NCBI GenBank assembly: GCA_030831585.1
Contig: JAURKV010000233.1
Location: 1-38,939, forward strand
Direction of reading: 5' to 3'
DNA: 38,939 bases
DNA from: Ramlibacter sp.
GTDB taxonomy: Bacteria > Pseudomonadota > Gammaproteobacteria > Burkholderiales > Burkholderiaceae_C
Each line of letters starts with the position of its first letter. Position 1 is the stretch's first letter. The notes beneath the pieces were generated by a model, which ran no database searches, had not been told where the DNA came from, and saw only the letters and a list, made by a program, of their open reading frames with translations. Shown one piece after another: positions 9,089-17,579 of this stretch. A program made the translations under genes and the position numbers.

Positions 9089-10039
9089 TCAAACAAAGCG
9101 CCTCTCGGGCGCTTTTGCTTTTTCTCCGTGGTCCTTTCGCTGCCGCGCAGCAGTGGCCAGCGAGCAGAAGCGGTCCCACATCGTCTGCGCCGCGACGGAC
9201 ATCGTGCGGCCACGCCGGCGGATCATGGTCACCGGGCGGACTGCCTGCTTGGACTGCAGGGGGATTGCTACCAGGCCCGGGCGCTGGCACAGCCTCACAG
9301 CGTGTTCGGGCACGATGCTGATGCCAAAGCCGGCGCCGACGAGGCCAGCGACGGAACCGAAATTCGCCACTTCCAGGCCGCTCTCCTGTACCTGCGCCGT
9401 GGCCAGCAGCGGTGTCATCTGCTGGCGCACGCTGCCAGATCGAACCATGTGGACGAAGGGCCGGCCCTTGAGCGCCCGCATCGGGATCGACTGGAGTCCC
9501 GCCAGCGGGTCAGTGCCCTGGCAGATCAGGTGGTAACGCTCAAAGAACAGCGGCAGGTTCTCGAACTCCAACTCTGGCGCGGCCTGGGCGCAAACACCAA
9601 AGTCGACTTCGCCGCGGGCGATCATTTCCATGCACCGCTCAGTGGTGACGTCGTGCATACGCAGCTCAATCGCGGGGTAGGCAGTGTGGAACTCTGCGAG
9701 GCGCTGGGGTAGCCAGTCGGCAGCCAGAGAGGGCGTCACCGCGATGGTGACGCGTCCCGTGCGGTGATTGGCGCGCGCACTCAGTTCTGTTAGGGATGCA
9801 TCGATTTCTGCGGCGATGCGCTGCGCCCAGTGAAGAAATACCTGCCCCTCGGGGGTGAGGACCACGTTGCGGGTGTCACGGTCAAAGAGCTTGGCGCCCA
9901 GTTGCGCCTCCAGGCGCTGAATCAATTGAGTGAACGCCGGCGGCGAGATGTGGCAACGATCGGCAGCTAGGGAGAAACGTCGGGTTTCAACCAGTGCCAG
10001 AAAGGCGTCGATGGCGCGGGCACTGAGGTTTCTATTCAT
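9089..10039 (-). CDS. LysR-family transcriptional regulator
   Basis: A 316-residue LysR regulator with an N-terminal winged helix-turn-helix (about residues 5-64: FLALVETRRFSLAADRCHIS, then TQLIQRLEAQLGAKLFDRD) and a C-terminal periplasmic-binding-protein-like effector domain. It is divergent from the CoA-transferase gene at 10138 across a 98-bp gap containing an inverted repeat. By the usual LysR arrangement it is the likely regulator of the catabolic cluster that follows, with a substrate or CoA-ester as co-inducer. The last ten or so codons overlap the terminator of the tRNA-Val unit. The effector cannot be read from sequence. Confidence 0.93.
   Translation of the reverse strand: MNRNLSARAIDAFLALVETRRFSLAADRCHISPPAFTQLIQRLEAQLGAKLFDRDTRNVVLTPEGQVFLHWAQRIAAEIDASLTELSARANHRTGRVTIAVTPSLAADWLPQRLAEFHTAYPAIELRMHDVTTERCMEMIARGEVDFGVCAQAAPELEFENLPLFFERYHLICQGTDPLAGLQSIPMRALKGRPFVHMVRSGSVRQQMTPLLATAQVQESGLEVANFGSVAGLVGAGFGISIVPEHAVRLCQRPGLVAIPLQSKQAVRPVTMIRRRGRTMSVAAQTMWDRFCSLATAARQRKDHGEKAKAPERRFV
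9095..9125 (+). terminator. Intrinsic terminator downstream of tRNA-Val, inside the 3' end of the LysR gene
   Basis: AAAGCGCC, a TCTCG loop, then GGCGCTTT, followed by a T-rich tract (TTGCTTTTTC). It would stop transcription coming from dnaQ/tRNA-Val. On the opposite strand the same stem is followed by TTTGTTTG, so it may also end the LysR transcript. Confidence 0.65.
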
Positions 10040-10040
10040 T

Positions 10041-10073
10041 TTGAATTTTGAAATGATCGTGCAAACAATTCAA
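10041..10073. promoter_or_regulatory. Candidate LysR operator in the divergent promoter region
   Basis: TTGAATT (10041-10047) and AATTCAA (10067-10073) are perfect inverted arms in an AT-rich stretch, one base upstream of the LysR start codon. LysR regulators typically bind dyads in such gaps and repress themselves. The arm spacing (19 bp) is longer than the classical T-N11-A box, so the assignment is tentative. Confidence 0.35.
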
Positions 10074-10137
10074 TTTTACTTTTTGCGTTGTCGTATGCAA
10101 GATGACGTCCAAGTAAACAACTGCGATAGAAACAGTC

Positions 10138-11352
10138 GTGGCAAGCACATTGCACAGCCAGGGGCCCGGGCGAGGGCAGTCGGGGGCGCAAGTTCGAACC
10201 CGGCAAGCTTTGGCGGCCAGCGCCTTGGCTGGCGTACGGGTGATGGACCTCACCAACATGCTCTCTGGTCCCTACTGCACCCGCCTGTTGGCGGACCTGG
10301 GTGCCGAGGTGATCAAGGTGGAACCGCCCGAGGGCGATCACAACCGCGGCCGCCGGCCTGTGCGTCAGGGGCACAGTAGCTTCTTCGGTCACCTCAACAG
10401 CGGCAAAAAGAGCATCGTTCTCAATCTGAAAAAGCCGGAAGACCTCCGGGCTGCGCGCGCCTTGGCCTCCAGCTGCGATGTGCTGGTTGAGAACTGGCGC
10501 CCCGGTGTGGCTGACAGGCTAGGCCTGGGCTACGACGCACTGCGTCAACTGCGGCCCGACATCATCTATTGCTCGATCTCCGGCTTTGGCCAGAAGGGAC
10601 CACACGCCTCGCGGCCCGCCTATGCGCCGATTGTTCATGCGGCCAGCGGCTTTGACCTCGCGCAGATGGGGTACCAGAATGGCGAGCGCCCGCAAAACAC
10701 CGCAACTTTCACTGCCGACGTGTTTGGTGGTATGTCTGCCTTTGCGTCCATCCAGGCGGCGCTGTTCCGACGTGAGCGGACGGGGCAGGGCCAGTACCTC
10801 GATGTGTCCCTGCTCGATGGAATGCTCAATCTTCTGGTGGGTGAGTGCCAGGAGTGGCAGGCGCCCTCCAACGCGACTTCGCGCGTCTACCCGCCTCTGG
10901 CCACTGCCGACGGATTCCTGGTCATCGCGCCGACCAGCCAGAAGAACTTCGAGGCGCTCACCGAGGTCCTGGGGCGTGCCGAGTGGCTGGGCGACTCGCG
11001 GTTTGCCAGCGCGCCGCTTCGTGAGCGTAATTGGACCGAACTGATGCGGCTCATTGAGGACTGGACATGTGCGCGCACAAGTGCCGACTGCGAGCAGCAG
11101 TTGATGGCCCGGGGTGTTCCCTGCACGCGCTACCTCACCGTTCAGCAGGCCATGGAGGGCGAGCAAATGGTCGCTCGTGGCAGCGTGGCACGGGTGGAGG
11201 ACCCTTCCGGCAGCTACCTCGTGCCCGGCGCGCCATTTCAGATGCCCGGCCTGGCTCAGGGCCCATGGCCAGAAGTCCCCGCGCTGGGGGAGCACACCGA
11301 GGAGGTACTCGCGGCGCTGGCGCTCGAAGGCAGGACAAGCGCCGGCCGCTGA
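10138..11352 (+). CDS. Class III CoA-transferase (CaiB/BaiF family)
   Basis: Family III CoA-transferases move CoA from one acyl-CoA to an organic acid. The 404-residue product has the typical N-terminal strand ALAGVRVMDLTNMLSGPY, LADLGAEVIKVEPPEGD, and the conserved Asp of the TADVFGG motif (D194), which forms the acyl-anhydride with substrate. Start: the GTG at 10138 is the longest plausible one and leaves about 30 unusual residues before the domain; there is no obvious ribosome site and no ATG nearer that keeps the first strand. It heads the catabolic cluster divergent from the LysR gene. The substrate is unknown; a second CoA-transferase lies at 16345. Confidence 0.9.
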   Translation: MASTLHSQGPGRGQSGAQVRTRQALAASALAGVRVMDLTNMLSGPYCTRLLADLGAEVIKVEPPEGDHNRGRRPVRQGHSSFFGHLNSGKKSIVLNLKKPEDLRAARALASSCDVLVENWRPGVADRLGLGYDALRQLRPDIIYCSISGFGQKGPHASRPAYAPIVHAASGFDLAQMGYQNGERPQNTATFTADVFGGMSAFASIQAALFRRERTGQGQYLDVSLLDGMLNLLVGECQEWQAPSNATSRVYPPLATADGFLVIAPTSQKNFEALTEVLGRAEWLGDSRFASAPLRERNWTELMRLIEDWTCARTSADCEQQLMARGVPCTRYLTVQQAMEGEQMVARGSVARVEDPSGSYLVPGAPFQMPGLAQGPWPEVPALGEHTEEVLAALALEGRTSAGR

Positions 11353-11468
11353 AAAGCCGTGCGGTCGCCCGGGCAGCTTCAATCACGGCCAAAACCGACA
11401 CCCGTACACGGACCTTCAGCCGGACAGGATCTTCCACCGACTCACCATAGGCAAGACAGGAGACCTCT

Positions 11469-12443
11469 ATGACCATCACCCGCAGACAGTTCAGTGCTGG
11501 CGCTTTGATCGGCGCCGCCTCTCCCCTGGCCTTGGGCTCGACGCCTGCAGATGCCTACCCCGCTCGCCCAGTGAAGCTGGTGGTTTCCTGGTCACCCGGT
11601 GGCGGCGCCGACACGCTGGCACGCCAGCTGCAGCGAGGCCTAGCCGACCGCTGGAAGCATCCCGTCATCATCGAGAACAAGCCGGGAGGCGACGCCACCA
11701 TTGGCATCGCGTCCATGCTGCAGCAGCCCGCGGACGGACACACCATCGGCCTGATCATCACCTCGCACGCGGTGCACTCCAGCCTGCGCAAGGCCATGCC
11801 CTATGACTTGGTGAAGGACTTTGCCGGCGTCATCAATATCCTGGAGGCACCCAACCTGCTGGTGGTCAACCCCAAGCTGCCGGTGCGCAATGTGCAGGAG
11901 CTCATCGCGCTGGGCAAGACCCGCAGTCTGAACTTCGCCGCGCCCGGCGTCGGGGGCCCTGGCCATCTGGGTGGTGTGATGTTCAGCAACCAGGCGGGCA
12001 TCAATACCCTGCACGTCCCTTACCCAGGCGGCGCGCCCGCGCTGACAGCGGTCATTCGAGGCGATGCAGACTTCATGTTCACCACCTTGCTTTCTGGCCA
12101 ACCGCTGGCGAAAGCTGGTCAGGTGCGAGCCATCGCCATCACCAGTGCCCGTCGTGCGGCGCAAGAGCCTGATCTGCCCACGGTGGCCGAGTCGGGCATG
12201 CCTGGCTTCGAACTGGTCACCTGGTACGGCTTGGTGGCCCGCGCCGGCACGCCGTCCTCGGTGCTAGAGAAGATCGCCTCCGACATCGCAGCCGTGGTAC
12301 GCGAGCCGGCACTGGCGGCCTCCCTAGGCAAGGAGGGTGCGCAGGTGCTGGCCATTGGACCGGGTCAATTCAATTCCTATATGGCTTCCGAAGTCCGCAA
12401 ATGGGCGGGCGTGGTGAAGCAAGCCAACATCGAGGCGCAGTGA
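11469..12443 (+). CDS. Tripartite tricarboxylate transporter (Bug-family) substrate-binding protein, Tat signal
   Basis: Bug (TctC-like) proteins bind organic acids in the periplasm. The 324-residue product begins MTITRRQFSAGALIGAA, a twin-arginine signal peptide ending near GSTPADA, and then shows the family pattern YPARPVKLVVSWSPGGGAD, a PADGHTIG segment and GDADFMFTTLLSG. AGGAG lies 7 bases before the ATG. No TctA or TctB membrane gene is in the window; orphan Bug genes are common in Burkholderiales. It sits between a CoA-transferase and a CapA-like gene, suggesting uptake or sensing of the substrate of this cluster. Confidence 0.92.
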   Translation: MTITRRQFSAGALIGAASPLALGSTPADAYPARPVKLVVSWSPGGGADTLARQLQRGLADRWKHPVIIENKPGGDATIGIASMLQQPADGHTIGLIITSHAVHSSLRKAMPYDLVKDFAGVINILEAPNLLVVNPKLPVRNVQELIALGKTRSLNFAAPGVGGPGHLGGVMFSNQAGINTLHVPYPGGAPALTAVIRGDADFMFTTLLSGQPLAKAGQVRAIAITSARRAAQEPDLPTVAESGMPGFELVTWYGLVARAGTPSSVLEKIASDIAAVVREPALAASLGKEGAQVLAIGPGQFNSYMASEVRKWAGVVKQANIEAQ

Positions 12444-12512
12444 GATCGTCTGTCGGCAGCCCCAACCGCAGCACGAGCCCAGTACCCCTAATTTCCAGTC
12501 ATTGCACAGACC

Positions 12513-13730
12513 ATGAGCAAAACCACCCATATCTTCGCCATTGGCGACGTCGCCGTGAACCGGCCCGAGCCCGACTCCATCTTTGAACTGGTCAAAGACC
12601 AGATCCAGCAGGCCGATCTCGCCTTTGCCCAGATCGAAGCGATCTACTCCAAGCTGGGTGAGGTCAACGTGAGTGGCACCTCCTCACCGCTGCGCGGCGA
12701 TCCGGAGAACGTCGCCGCGATCGGTCGTGCTGGCTTCAACCTCGCCTCCTTCGCTAGCAACCATTGCATGGACTACGGCATCAGTGCCTTCCGCGACACC
12801 ATCGCTCACTTCAAGGCGGTTCCCGGCATGCACGTGTTCGGCGCTGGCGAGAACCTGGCCGAGGCCCGCAAGCCGGTGATCATTGAGCACAACGGAAACC
12901 GCATTGGCTGGCTGGCCTATTGCTCCATCTTGCCCATTCGCTATTGGGCCGATGTGGATCGCCCCGGCTGCGCGCCAGCGCGCGCCCGAACGATTTACGA
13001 AACACTCGAGCCCGACCAGCCCGGCACGCCGCCGCGCATCATCACTTACCCGCACGATGAGGACCTTGCAGGCATGCTGGCGGACATTCGCGCTCTGCGT
13101 ACCCAGGTGGATGTGGTGATTGTCTCCATGCACTGGGGCCTGCACTTTCGCGAGGGCGAACTCGCCACTTACGAGCGCAAATACGCGCATCAGGCGATCG
13201 AGGCTGGTGCAGACGTGATCCTGGGCCACCACCAGCACATTCTCAAGCCGGTCGAGATTTACCAGGGCAAACCGATTTTCTACGGCATGGCCAATTTCGC
13301 TTTCGACATGTATTACCAACCCGGCGAATTGGACAAGCCTGAGCGTATCGAGCGCCGCCAGCGCCTGCACCCCGGATGGACCCATGATCCGGAGTATCCG
13401 ACCTTCCCCTTCCCGGTCGATTCCCGCAAGGGTATGGCGGTGTTGCTTGATGTAGAAGCAGGGAAGGTGGCCAAGGTGCGCTGGTGCCCGACGATGATCA
13501 ACAAGCGCTCCCAGCCCAGGCTGCTGCGTGCCAGCGAGCCCGAGTTCGGAGAGGTGCTGGCCTATATGCGCAAGATCACCGCAGCGCAGAAGATTCAGAC
13601 CGAATATCACGTGGACGGTGACACCATCATCTCTGTCCCTTGCGCACCCGCTTCGGGCGCTCCAGCCCCTGTCGGCGCAGCGCACACCACTGCCGCAGCC
13701 AGCGCCCCGCGGTCCCCCGTTCTCGCATGA
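12513..13730 (+). CDS. CapA-like metallophosphatase-fold protein, cytoplasmic
   Basis: A 405-residue protein of the CapA family (poly-gamma-glutamate capsule type, calcineurin-like fold). Visible metal-site motifs are GD at 11-12, ADL near 35, SNH at 82-84, MHWG at 206-209 and GHHQH at 238-242, ending with GMANF. The usual N-L-E after the aspartate is replaced by Q-I-E (residues 40-42). There is no signal peptide or membrane segment, unlike capsule CapA proteins, so it should act in the cytoplasm. No capsule genes are nearby. Its stop overlaps the next start (ATGA at 13727-13730), so it is co-translated with crotonase genes. Residues about 370-405 are a low-complexity Ala/Pro tail. The reaction is unknown. 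Confidence 0.8.
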   Translation: MSKTTHIFAIGDVAVNRPEPDSIFELVKDQIQQADLAFAQIEAIYSKLGEVNVSGTSSPLRGDPENVAAIGRAGFNLASFASNHCMDYGISAFRDTIAHFKAVPGMHVFGAGENLAEARKPVIIEHNGNRIGWLAYCSILPIRYWADVDRPGCAPARARTIYETLEPDQPGTPPRIITYPHDEDLAGMLADIRALRTQVDVVIVSMHWGLHFREGELATYERKYAHQAIEAGADVILGHHQHILKPVEIYQGKPIFYGMANFAFDMYYQPGELDKPERIERRQRLHPGWTHDPEYPTFPFPVDSRKGMAVLLDVEAGKVAKVRWCPTMINKRSQPRLLRASEPEFGEVLAYMRKITAAQKIQTEYHVDGDTIISVPCAPASGAPAPVGAAHTTAAASAPRSPVLA

Positions 13731-14677
13731 AGGCCTACGGCAATCCGGAAAGCCTGGCGCGCGCCGAGGACCAGGTTTTGCTGGAGGTCTCTCCAGAAGG
13801 TGTTGCCCGCATTACCCTCAACCGGCCGGAGAAGCACAACGCCATGACAGTGCCGATGCGCCGGCGACTGATGGCGCTGGTGCACCAGTGCGAGGCCGAT
13901 GACCGGGTGCGCGTCGTTGTCTTTGCCGGTAACGGCAAGTCGTTTTGCAGCGGCAATGAGATCAACGAAGACTGGGGGCAGCGCCAACCCGGCACGCGCC
14001 GTATGTCGCTGTCCATGGCTAACCGCTATGCCAGTGACTTGAACTATGGCCGTCAGGCCTTCAGTCAGGCCATCACCCGATGCGGCAAACCGACGGTGCT
14101 GCGTCTGCATGGCTACTGCGCGGCCGCTGCGTATTTCATGATCGGCACCCGTTGCGATCTTGTGGTGGTCACCCCCAGCTCCAAGATCGGCGCGCTCGAA
14201 GCGCGATTTCTGGGGCCGGCTGGCGCGGTGTCCGCTACCCACATCAACCGCATCCTGGGAACGAAGGCGGCGCGACGCTACGGCTACTCGGGCGCGGTGA
14301 TGACTGGAGAGGATGCGTTACGTGTCGGCCTGGCACACCGCTGCGTGCCCGAAGAGGGGATGGACGCAGAGGTGAGTCGGCTGGCTCTCCGCCTGGCGCG
14401 GCGTTCTCCCGCGATGACCCATTACCTGATGAAGCGAGTACGCGCCGCGGAGTCTCTCTTTGAGACCAATGTGCGCGAAGTCAACGGCCTGTTGTTTTCC
14501 CACTTCCTCCAGGCGGCGCCCGACGAGGCGCACTTCTGGACCCAGGTCAAGGCGTCAGGGGTGGCGGGTGCACTGGCCGCCGACAAGAAGCGCCTGGCCA
14601 AGGCTACGGGTGAGACTGGTGCTGCAGGACCGGCGGCTGGGCGCGCGCACATGCAGGGGAAGGTGGACTCCCCATGA
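13727..14677 (+). CDS. Crotonase-fold protein 1 (enoyl-CoA hydratase/isomerase family)
   Basis: The 316-residue product has a clear crotonase core: ITLNRPEKHNAM, the first oxyanion segment FCSGNEI (73-79), HGYCAAAAY (128-136) and CDLVVVTPSSKIGALEARF. Aligned by eye to rat enoyl-CoA hydratase, the second catalytic glutamate is kept (E158, equivalent to E164) but the first (E144) appears replaced by an aromatic residue. This makes simple hydration uncertain; isomerase, hydrolase or lyase chemistry is possible. The start overlaps the CapA-like stop (ATGA), and its own stop overlaps the next crotonase (ATGA). The tail after about residue 285 is variable and alanine-rich. Confidence 0.88.
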   Translation: MKAYGNPESLARAEDQVLLEVSPEGVARITLNRPEKHNAMTVPMRRRLMALVHQCEADDRVRVVVFAGNGKSFCSGNEINEDWGQRQPGTRRMSLSMANRYASDLNYGRQAFSQAITRCGKPTVLRLHGYCAAAAYFMIGTRCDLVVVTPSSKIGALEARFLGPAGAVSATHINRILGTKAARRYGYSGAVMTGEDALRVGLAHRCVPEEGMDAEVSRLALRLARRSPAMTHYLMKRVRAAESLFETNVREVNGLLFSHFLQAAPDEAHFWTQVKASGVAGALAADKKRLAKATGETGAAGPAAGRAHMQGKVDSP

Positions 14678-15417
14678 TTGACGTCGATCTCCAAAACTTC
14701 GTGGCCGTGGTCACGATGAGCGATAGTGACCGTCTGGCCAGCGCCGACATAGGCTACGCCCAGCAGCTGCGCGATGCGATCCGCGACAGCGCCGACCTCG
14801 ACACGGTCAAGGCCATCGTGTTGCGTAGCGCTGGCCGAGATTTTTTTCTGTCGCTCAGCGCCAACCAGCGAAGGGCGGCCCAGCGCGTTCGTGCGGCCCA
14901 GCCCCGAGCCTGGCATGCAGCTTTTTGCGCGCCCACGGGGCTTTACCAGAACCTGGCGTATTGCAAGAAGTTCACCCTGACTGAAGTGGCCGGGTCCTGC
15001 GCCGGCCCTGGCAGCATGCTGGTGCTTTGCACCGACTACACCGTGTGTGCGGACGACGCCCGCTTCGAGGCGCCCTTTGCTGATCTGCCGGAAAGCAACA
15101 TGGTGCTGGCCATGCTCACTCTGCGCCTGAACCGCGCCAAGGGCTGGGTGCTCGGAGAGGATGCCTGGGACGCTTCGCAGGCCCAAGCGGCTGGCCTTGT
15201 CAATCGGGTCACTACCCGCCAGGCACTGGCCAGCGCGGCAATCGACGCCGCCCAGGCGGCCGCTCGCATGCCGCTCGATGGTGTGGCCATGACCAAGTTG
15301 CTTTTAGAAGCCTTCATGGATACCCAGGGCATTGGCCAGGAGTTCGATATGGCCCCGCTTTATGCGGACGCCCTGCGACTCGCAGAACTCGACGATGCGC
15401 AGGAGTCAACCCGATGA
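14674..15417 (+). CDS. Crotonase-fold protein 2 (divergent)
   Basis: A 247-residue crotonase-family protein with recognisable DTVKAIVLRSAGRDFF, VAGSCAGPGSMLVLCTDYTV and ARFEAPFADLPESN segments. By hand alignment, both residues in the positions of the hydratase glutamates are non-acidic (M115 and F135). The first oxyanion loop, FFLSLSA, also differs from the usual G-A-D pattern. It may use other residues, or act as a partner subunit of its neighbours. It is coupled by ATGA overlaps on both sides, which indicates stoichiometric expression. Confidence 0.8.
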   Translation: MIDVDLQNFVAVVTMSDSDRLASADIGYAQQLRDAIRDSADLDTVKAIVLRSAGRDFFLSLSANQRRAAQRVRAAQPRAWHAAFCAPTGLYQNLAYCKKFTLTEVAGSCAGPGSMLVLCTDYTVCADDARFEAPFADLPESNMVLAMLTLRLNRAKGWVLGEDAWDASQAQAAGLVNRVTTRQALASAAIDAAQAAARMPLDGVAMTKLLLEAFMDTQGIGQEFDMAPLYADALRLAELDDAQESTR

Positions 15418-16313
15418 ACCCGCCAACATCAAGCGCAGCAGGTACCCAGCATGAAGGCTTGGGCAGCGTTCGCCTCGAGCGTGACGCACCGCAACACCTG
15501 GCCACACTGGTTGTGTCCAGCGGTCGGTCTGGCAACCCGATGACCGCGGCGATGGTGCGCACGCTCAGTCGCAGGTTGGCCGAGTTGTCGGTGGACGACG
15601 ACATCAAGGTAATCGTGATCCGCGGGGAGGGGGGCGACCTAACCTGTGGCGCCGACCCGGCCGAGGCCGAGCAGGTATATAAGGATGCGCCCGGAGGCGC
15701 AGCCAAGCGAGTGCCCAGCCAGCGCGCCCGGCTGGCGGTGATGGACGACCTGTGGTGGGGCCCCGACGGCCTCTACACCCGTGTGCTGCGCTGCCCCAAG
15801 GTCACTCTGTTGGCCGCCCGGGGCCTGTGCCTGGATGTCGGCCTCTACCTAGCCCTTTGCTGTGACCTGGTGCTGGCAGACGAAACTGCTGTCTTCGGTA
15901 GTCCGCGCTGGCGCCACGTGGGGGTCGACGGTGACCTTTCGATGCTAGTAGCCGCCGTCGGCCTCAAACGCGCCAAGGACCTCCTGATCTTTTCCTCCCG
16001 TTGGACTGCGGACCAGGCTCGGGAGGCTGGCCTGATCGACGAGGTGATGCCGCCTGAGGCGCTAGGCGCCCGTGTGGCCCACCTGGCTGCCTTTTGCACC
16101 CAGGTGATGCGTGACGCCATCGCCGCCGAGAAGCGGGTGGTCTTTGCCTCCCTGGCCAAACTGCAGATTGGGACTGGCTTTGCTACAGCCGCAGCGGTGG
16201 GCGCTTGGGCCAGCAATCTGCATTTCCAGCCCGCCGAATTCAACTTTCTGCGCGAAGCGCGCGACCACGGGCTCGAGGCTGCGATTGATTCCGCGCGCCG
16301 GCATGCCCAATGA
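15414..16313 (+). CDS. Crotonase-fold protein 3 (divergent)
   Basis: A 299-residue crotonase-family protein. Core segments are IKVIVIRGEGGDLTCGADP (first oxyanion loop, well kept), ARGLCLDVGLYLALCCDLV and ETAVFGSPRWRHVG. The positions of the two hydratase glutamates carry Y145 and R165 by hand alignment, so classical water addition looks unlikely. It overlaps crotonase 2 by ATGA, and is followed 31 bp later by a second CoA-transferase, or overlaps that gene if an earlier start is used. A joint CoA-ester pathway is implied; the substrate is unknown. Confidence 0.82.
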   Translation: MNPPTSSAAGTQHEGLGSVRLERDAPQHLATLVVSSGRSGNPMTAAMVRTLSRRLAELSVDDDIKVIVIRGEGGDLTCGADPAEAEQVYKDAPGGAAKRVPSQRARLAVMDDLWWGPDGLYTRVLRCPKVTLLAARGLCLDVGLYLALCCDLVLADETAVFGSPRWRHVGVDGDLSMLVAAVGLKRAKDLLIFSSRWTADQAREAGLIDEVMPPEALGARVAHLAAFCTQVMRDAIAAEKRVVFASLAKLQIGTGFATAAAVGAWASNLHFQPAEFNFLREARDHGLEAAIDSARRHAQ

Positions 16314-16344
16314 CACTCATCCGATCTTTGAGGTAAACCCATTT

Positions 16345-17532
16345 ATGTCTCATCTTCCGGCCCTCAGGGTACTGGACCTGGCCTCGGCTCTCGCCGGTCC
16401 CTTTGCAGCCATGCTGCTCAGCGAATTGGGCGCGGAGGTGGTCAAGGTCGAAAAACCGGGTCGTGGTGACCTGATTCGTGCCACCGACAGCTATGTTGGC
16501 AAGGGAGAAAGCGGCTACTTTTTGGGGATCAACCGAGGCAAGCGCGGGATCACCGCCGACATCCGGACGCCGGTTGGCCAGGAAATCATCCGCCGCATCG
16601 CCAGCGAGTGTGATGTGCTGGTACAGAACTTCCGGCCGCATCGTATCGCTGAATGGGGCCTCGACTACGAGAATCTCAAGAAGGTCAACCCACGCCTCAT
16701 TTACTGCAGCGTCTCCGCCTTCGGCGAGGCCGAGGGCATGGAGGAAGACGCGGGCAACGACATCATTGGCCAAGCCTACTCCGGGATTCTGGATGTTACG
16801 GGTGACCCAGAAGGGGCGCCGTCCAAGACCGGCACACCGGTAGTGGATGTCTCCGCCGGTATGTTGTCCACCATTGGCATTCTGGCCGCACTGCATCGGC
16901 GCTCTGTCACCGGCGAGGGGGAGCATGTCCGGGTCTCGCTGCTCGAAGCGGCCTATGCCCTGATGCCAAATTATGTGGTGAGCGTACTCAATGGCGAGCC
17001 CAATTACACACGCCAGGGCAGCGGCCATCCGCAACTGGTGCCCTACCAGGCCTTCGAGACCGCTGACCAAAAGTACATCGTGGTTGGTGCCTTTCACCGG
17101 GCCTCATGGCGAACCCTGTGCAAAGCTATCGACCGCGAGGACCTCCTGGAGGATGACCGCTTCCGCGAAAACTGGGATCGGGTCAACCATCGGAAGGAAC
17201 TGGAAGCCCTACTGAAGCCAGTGTTCCGTGCCAAGACCCGGCAGGACTGGCTCGCCCGGTTCGAGGGCGACAAGGTCATGGCAGCGCCGGTCCTGAGCGT
17301 CAAGGAGTCGATGGCCTTTTTCGACACCCGTATTGAGGGCCTGTTCATCGAGACCCAGCATCAAACCCTGGGGACCCTACGCGAGGTGCGCATGCCGATC
17401 CGCTTTAGCTCGAACCCCGAGCCGGTGCAACGCGCCGCACCCACCCTCGGGCAGGACACCCGGGAGGCCTTGCGCGAGGTTGGGTTTTCCGACGCCGAGA
17501 TTGACGCTTGGAAGGCCGAGCGTCTCGTGTGA
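16345..17532 (+). CDS. Class III CoA-transferase (CaiB/BaiF family), second copy
   Basis: A 395-residue family III CoA-transferase with LRVLDLASALAGPFAAML, LGAEVVKVEKPGRGD, FRPHRIAEWGLDYE and the conserved Asp in TPVVDVSAG (D168, corresponding to the acyl-anhydride Asp169 of formyl-CoA transferase). GAGGT lies upstream of the ATG at 16345; an alternative ATG at 16303 would add 14 residues and overlap the crotonase. It is clearly different in sequence from the copy at 10138, so the two probably act on different acids or CoA donors in the same pathway. Confidence 0.92.
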   Translation: MSHLPALRVLDLASALAGPFAAMLLSELGAEVVKVEKPGRGDLIRATDSYVGKGESGYFLGINRGKRGITADIRTPVGQEIIRRIASECDVLVQNFRPHRIAEWGLDYENLKKVNPRLIYCSVSAFGEAEGMEEDAGNDIIGQAYSGILDVTGDPEGAPSKTGTPVVDVSAGMLSTIGILAALHRRSVTGEGEHVRVSLLEAAYALMPNYVVSVLNGEPNYTRQGSGHPQLVPYQAFETADQKYIVVGAFHRASWRTLCKAIDREDLLEDDRFRENWDRVNHRKELEALLKPVFRAKTRQDWLARFEGDKVMAAPVLSVKESMAFFDTRIEGLFIETQHQTLGTLREVRMPIRFSSNPEPVQRAAPTLGQDTREALREVGFSDAEIDAWKAERLV

Positions 17533-17579
17533 GTGGCTGGAGTTTTCTGCGCGTATCTCTTCAAACCCTGGAGCCTGAG

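Noticed and set aside
10185-10205. tRNA T-arm remnant (GTTCGAAC) in the 5' part of the first CoA-transferase gene
   Set aside because: The flanking bases do not form a T stem and no other tRNA arm is present; it is a short palindrome.
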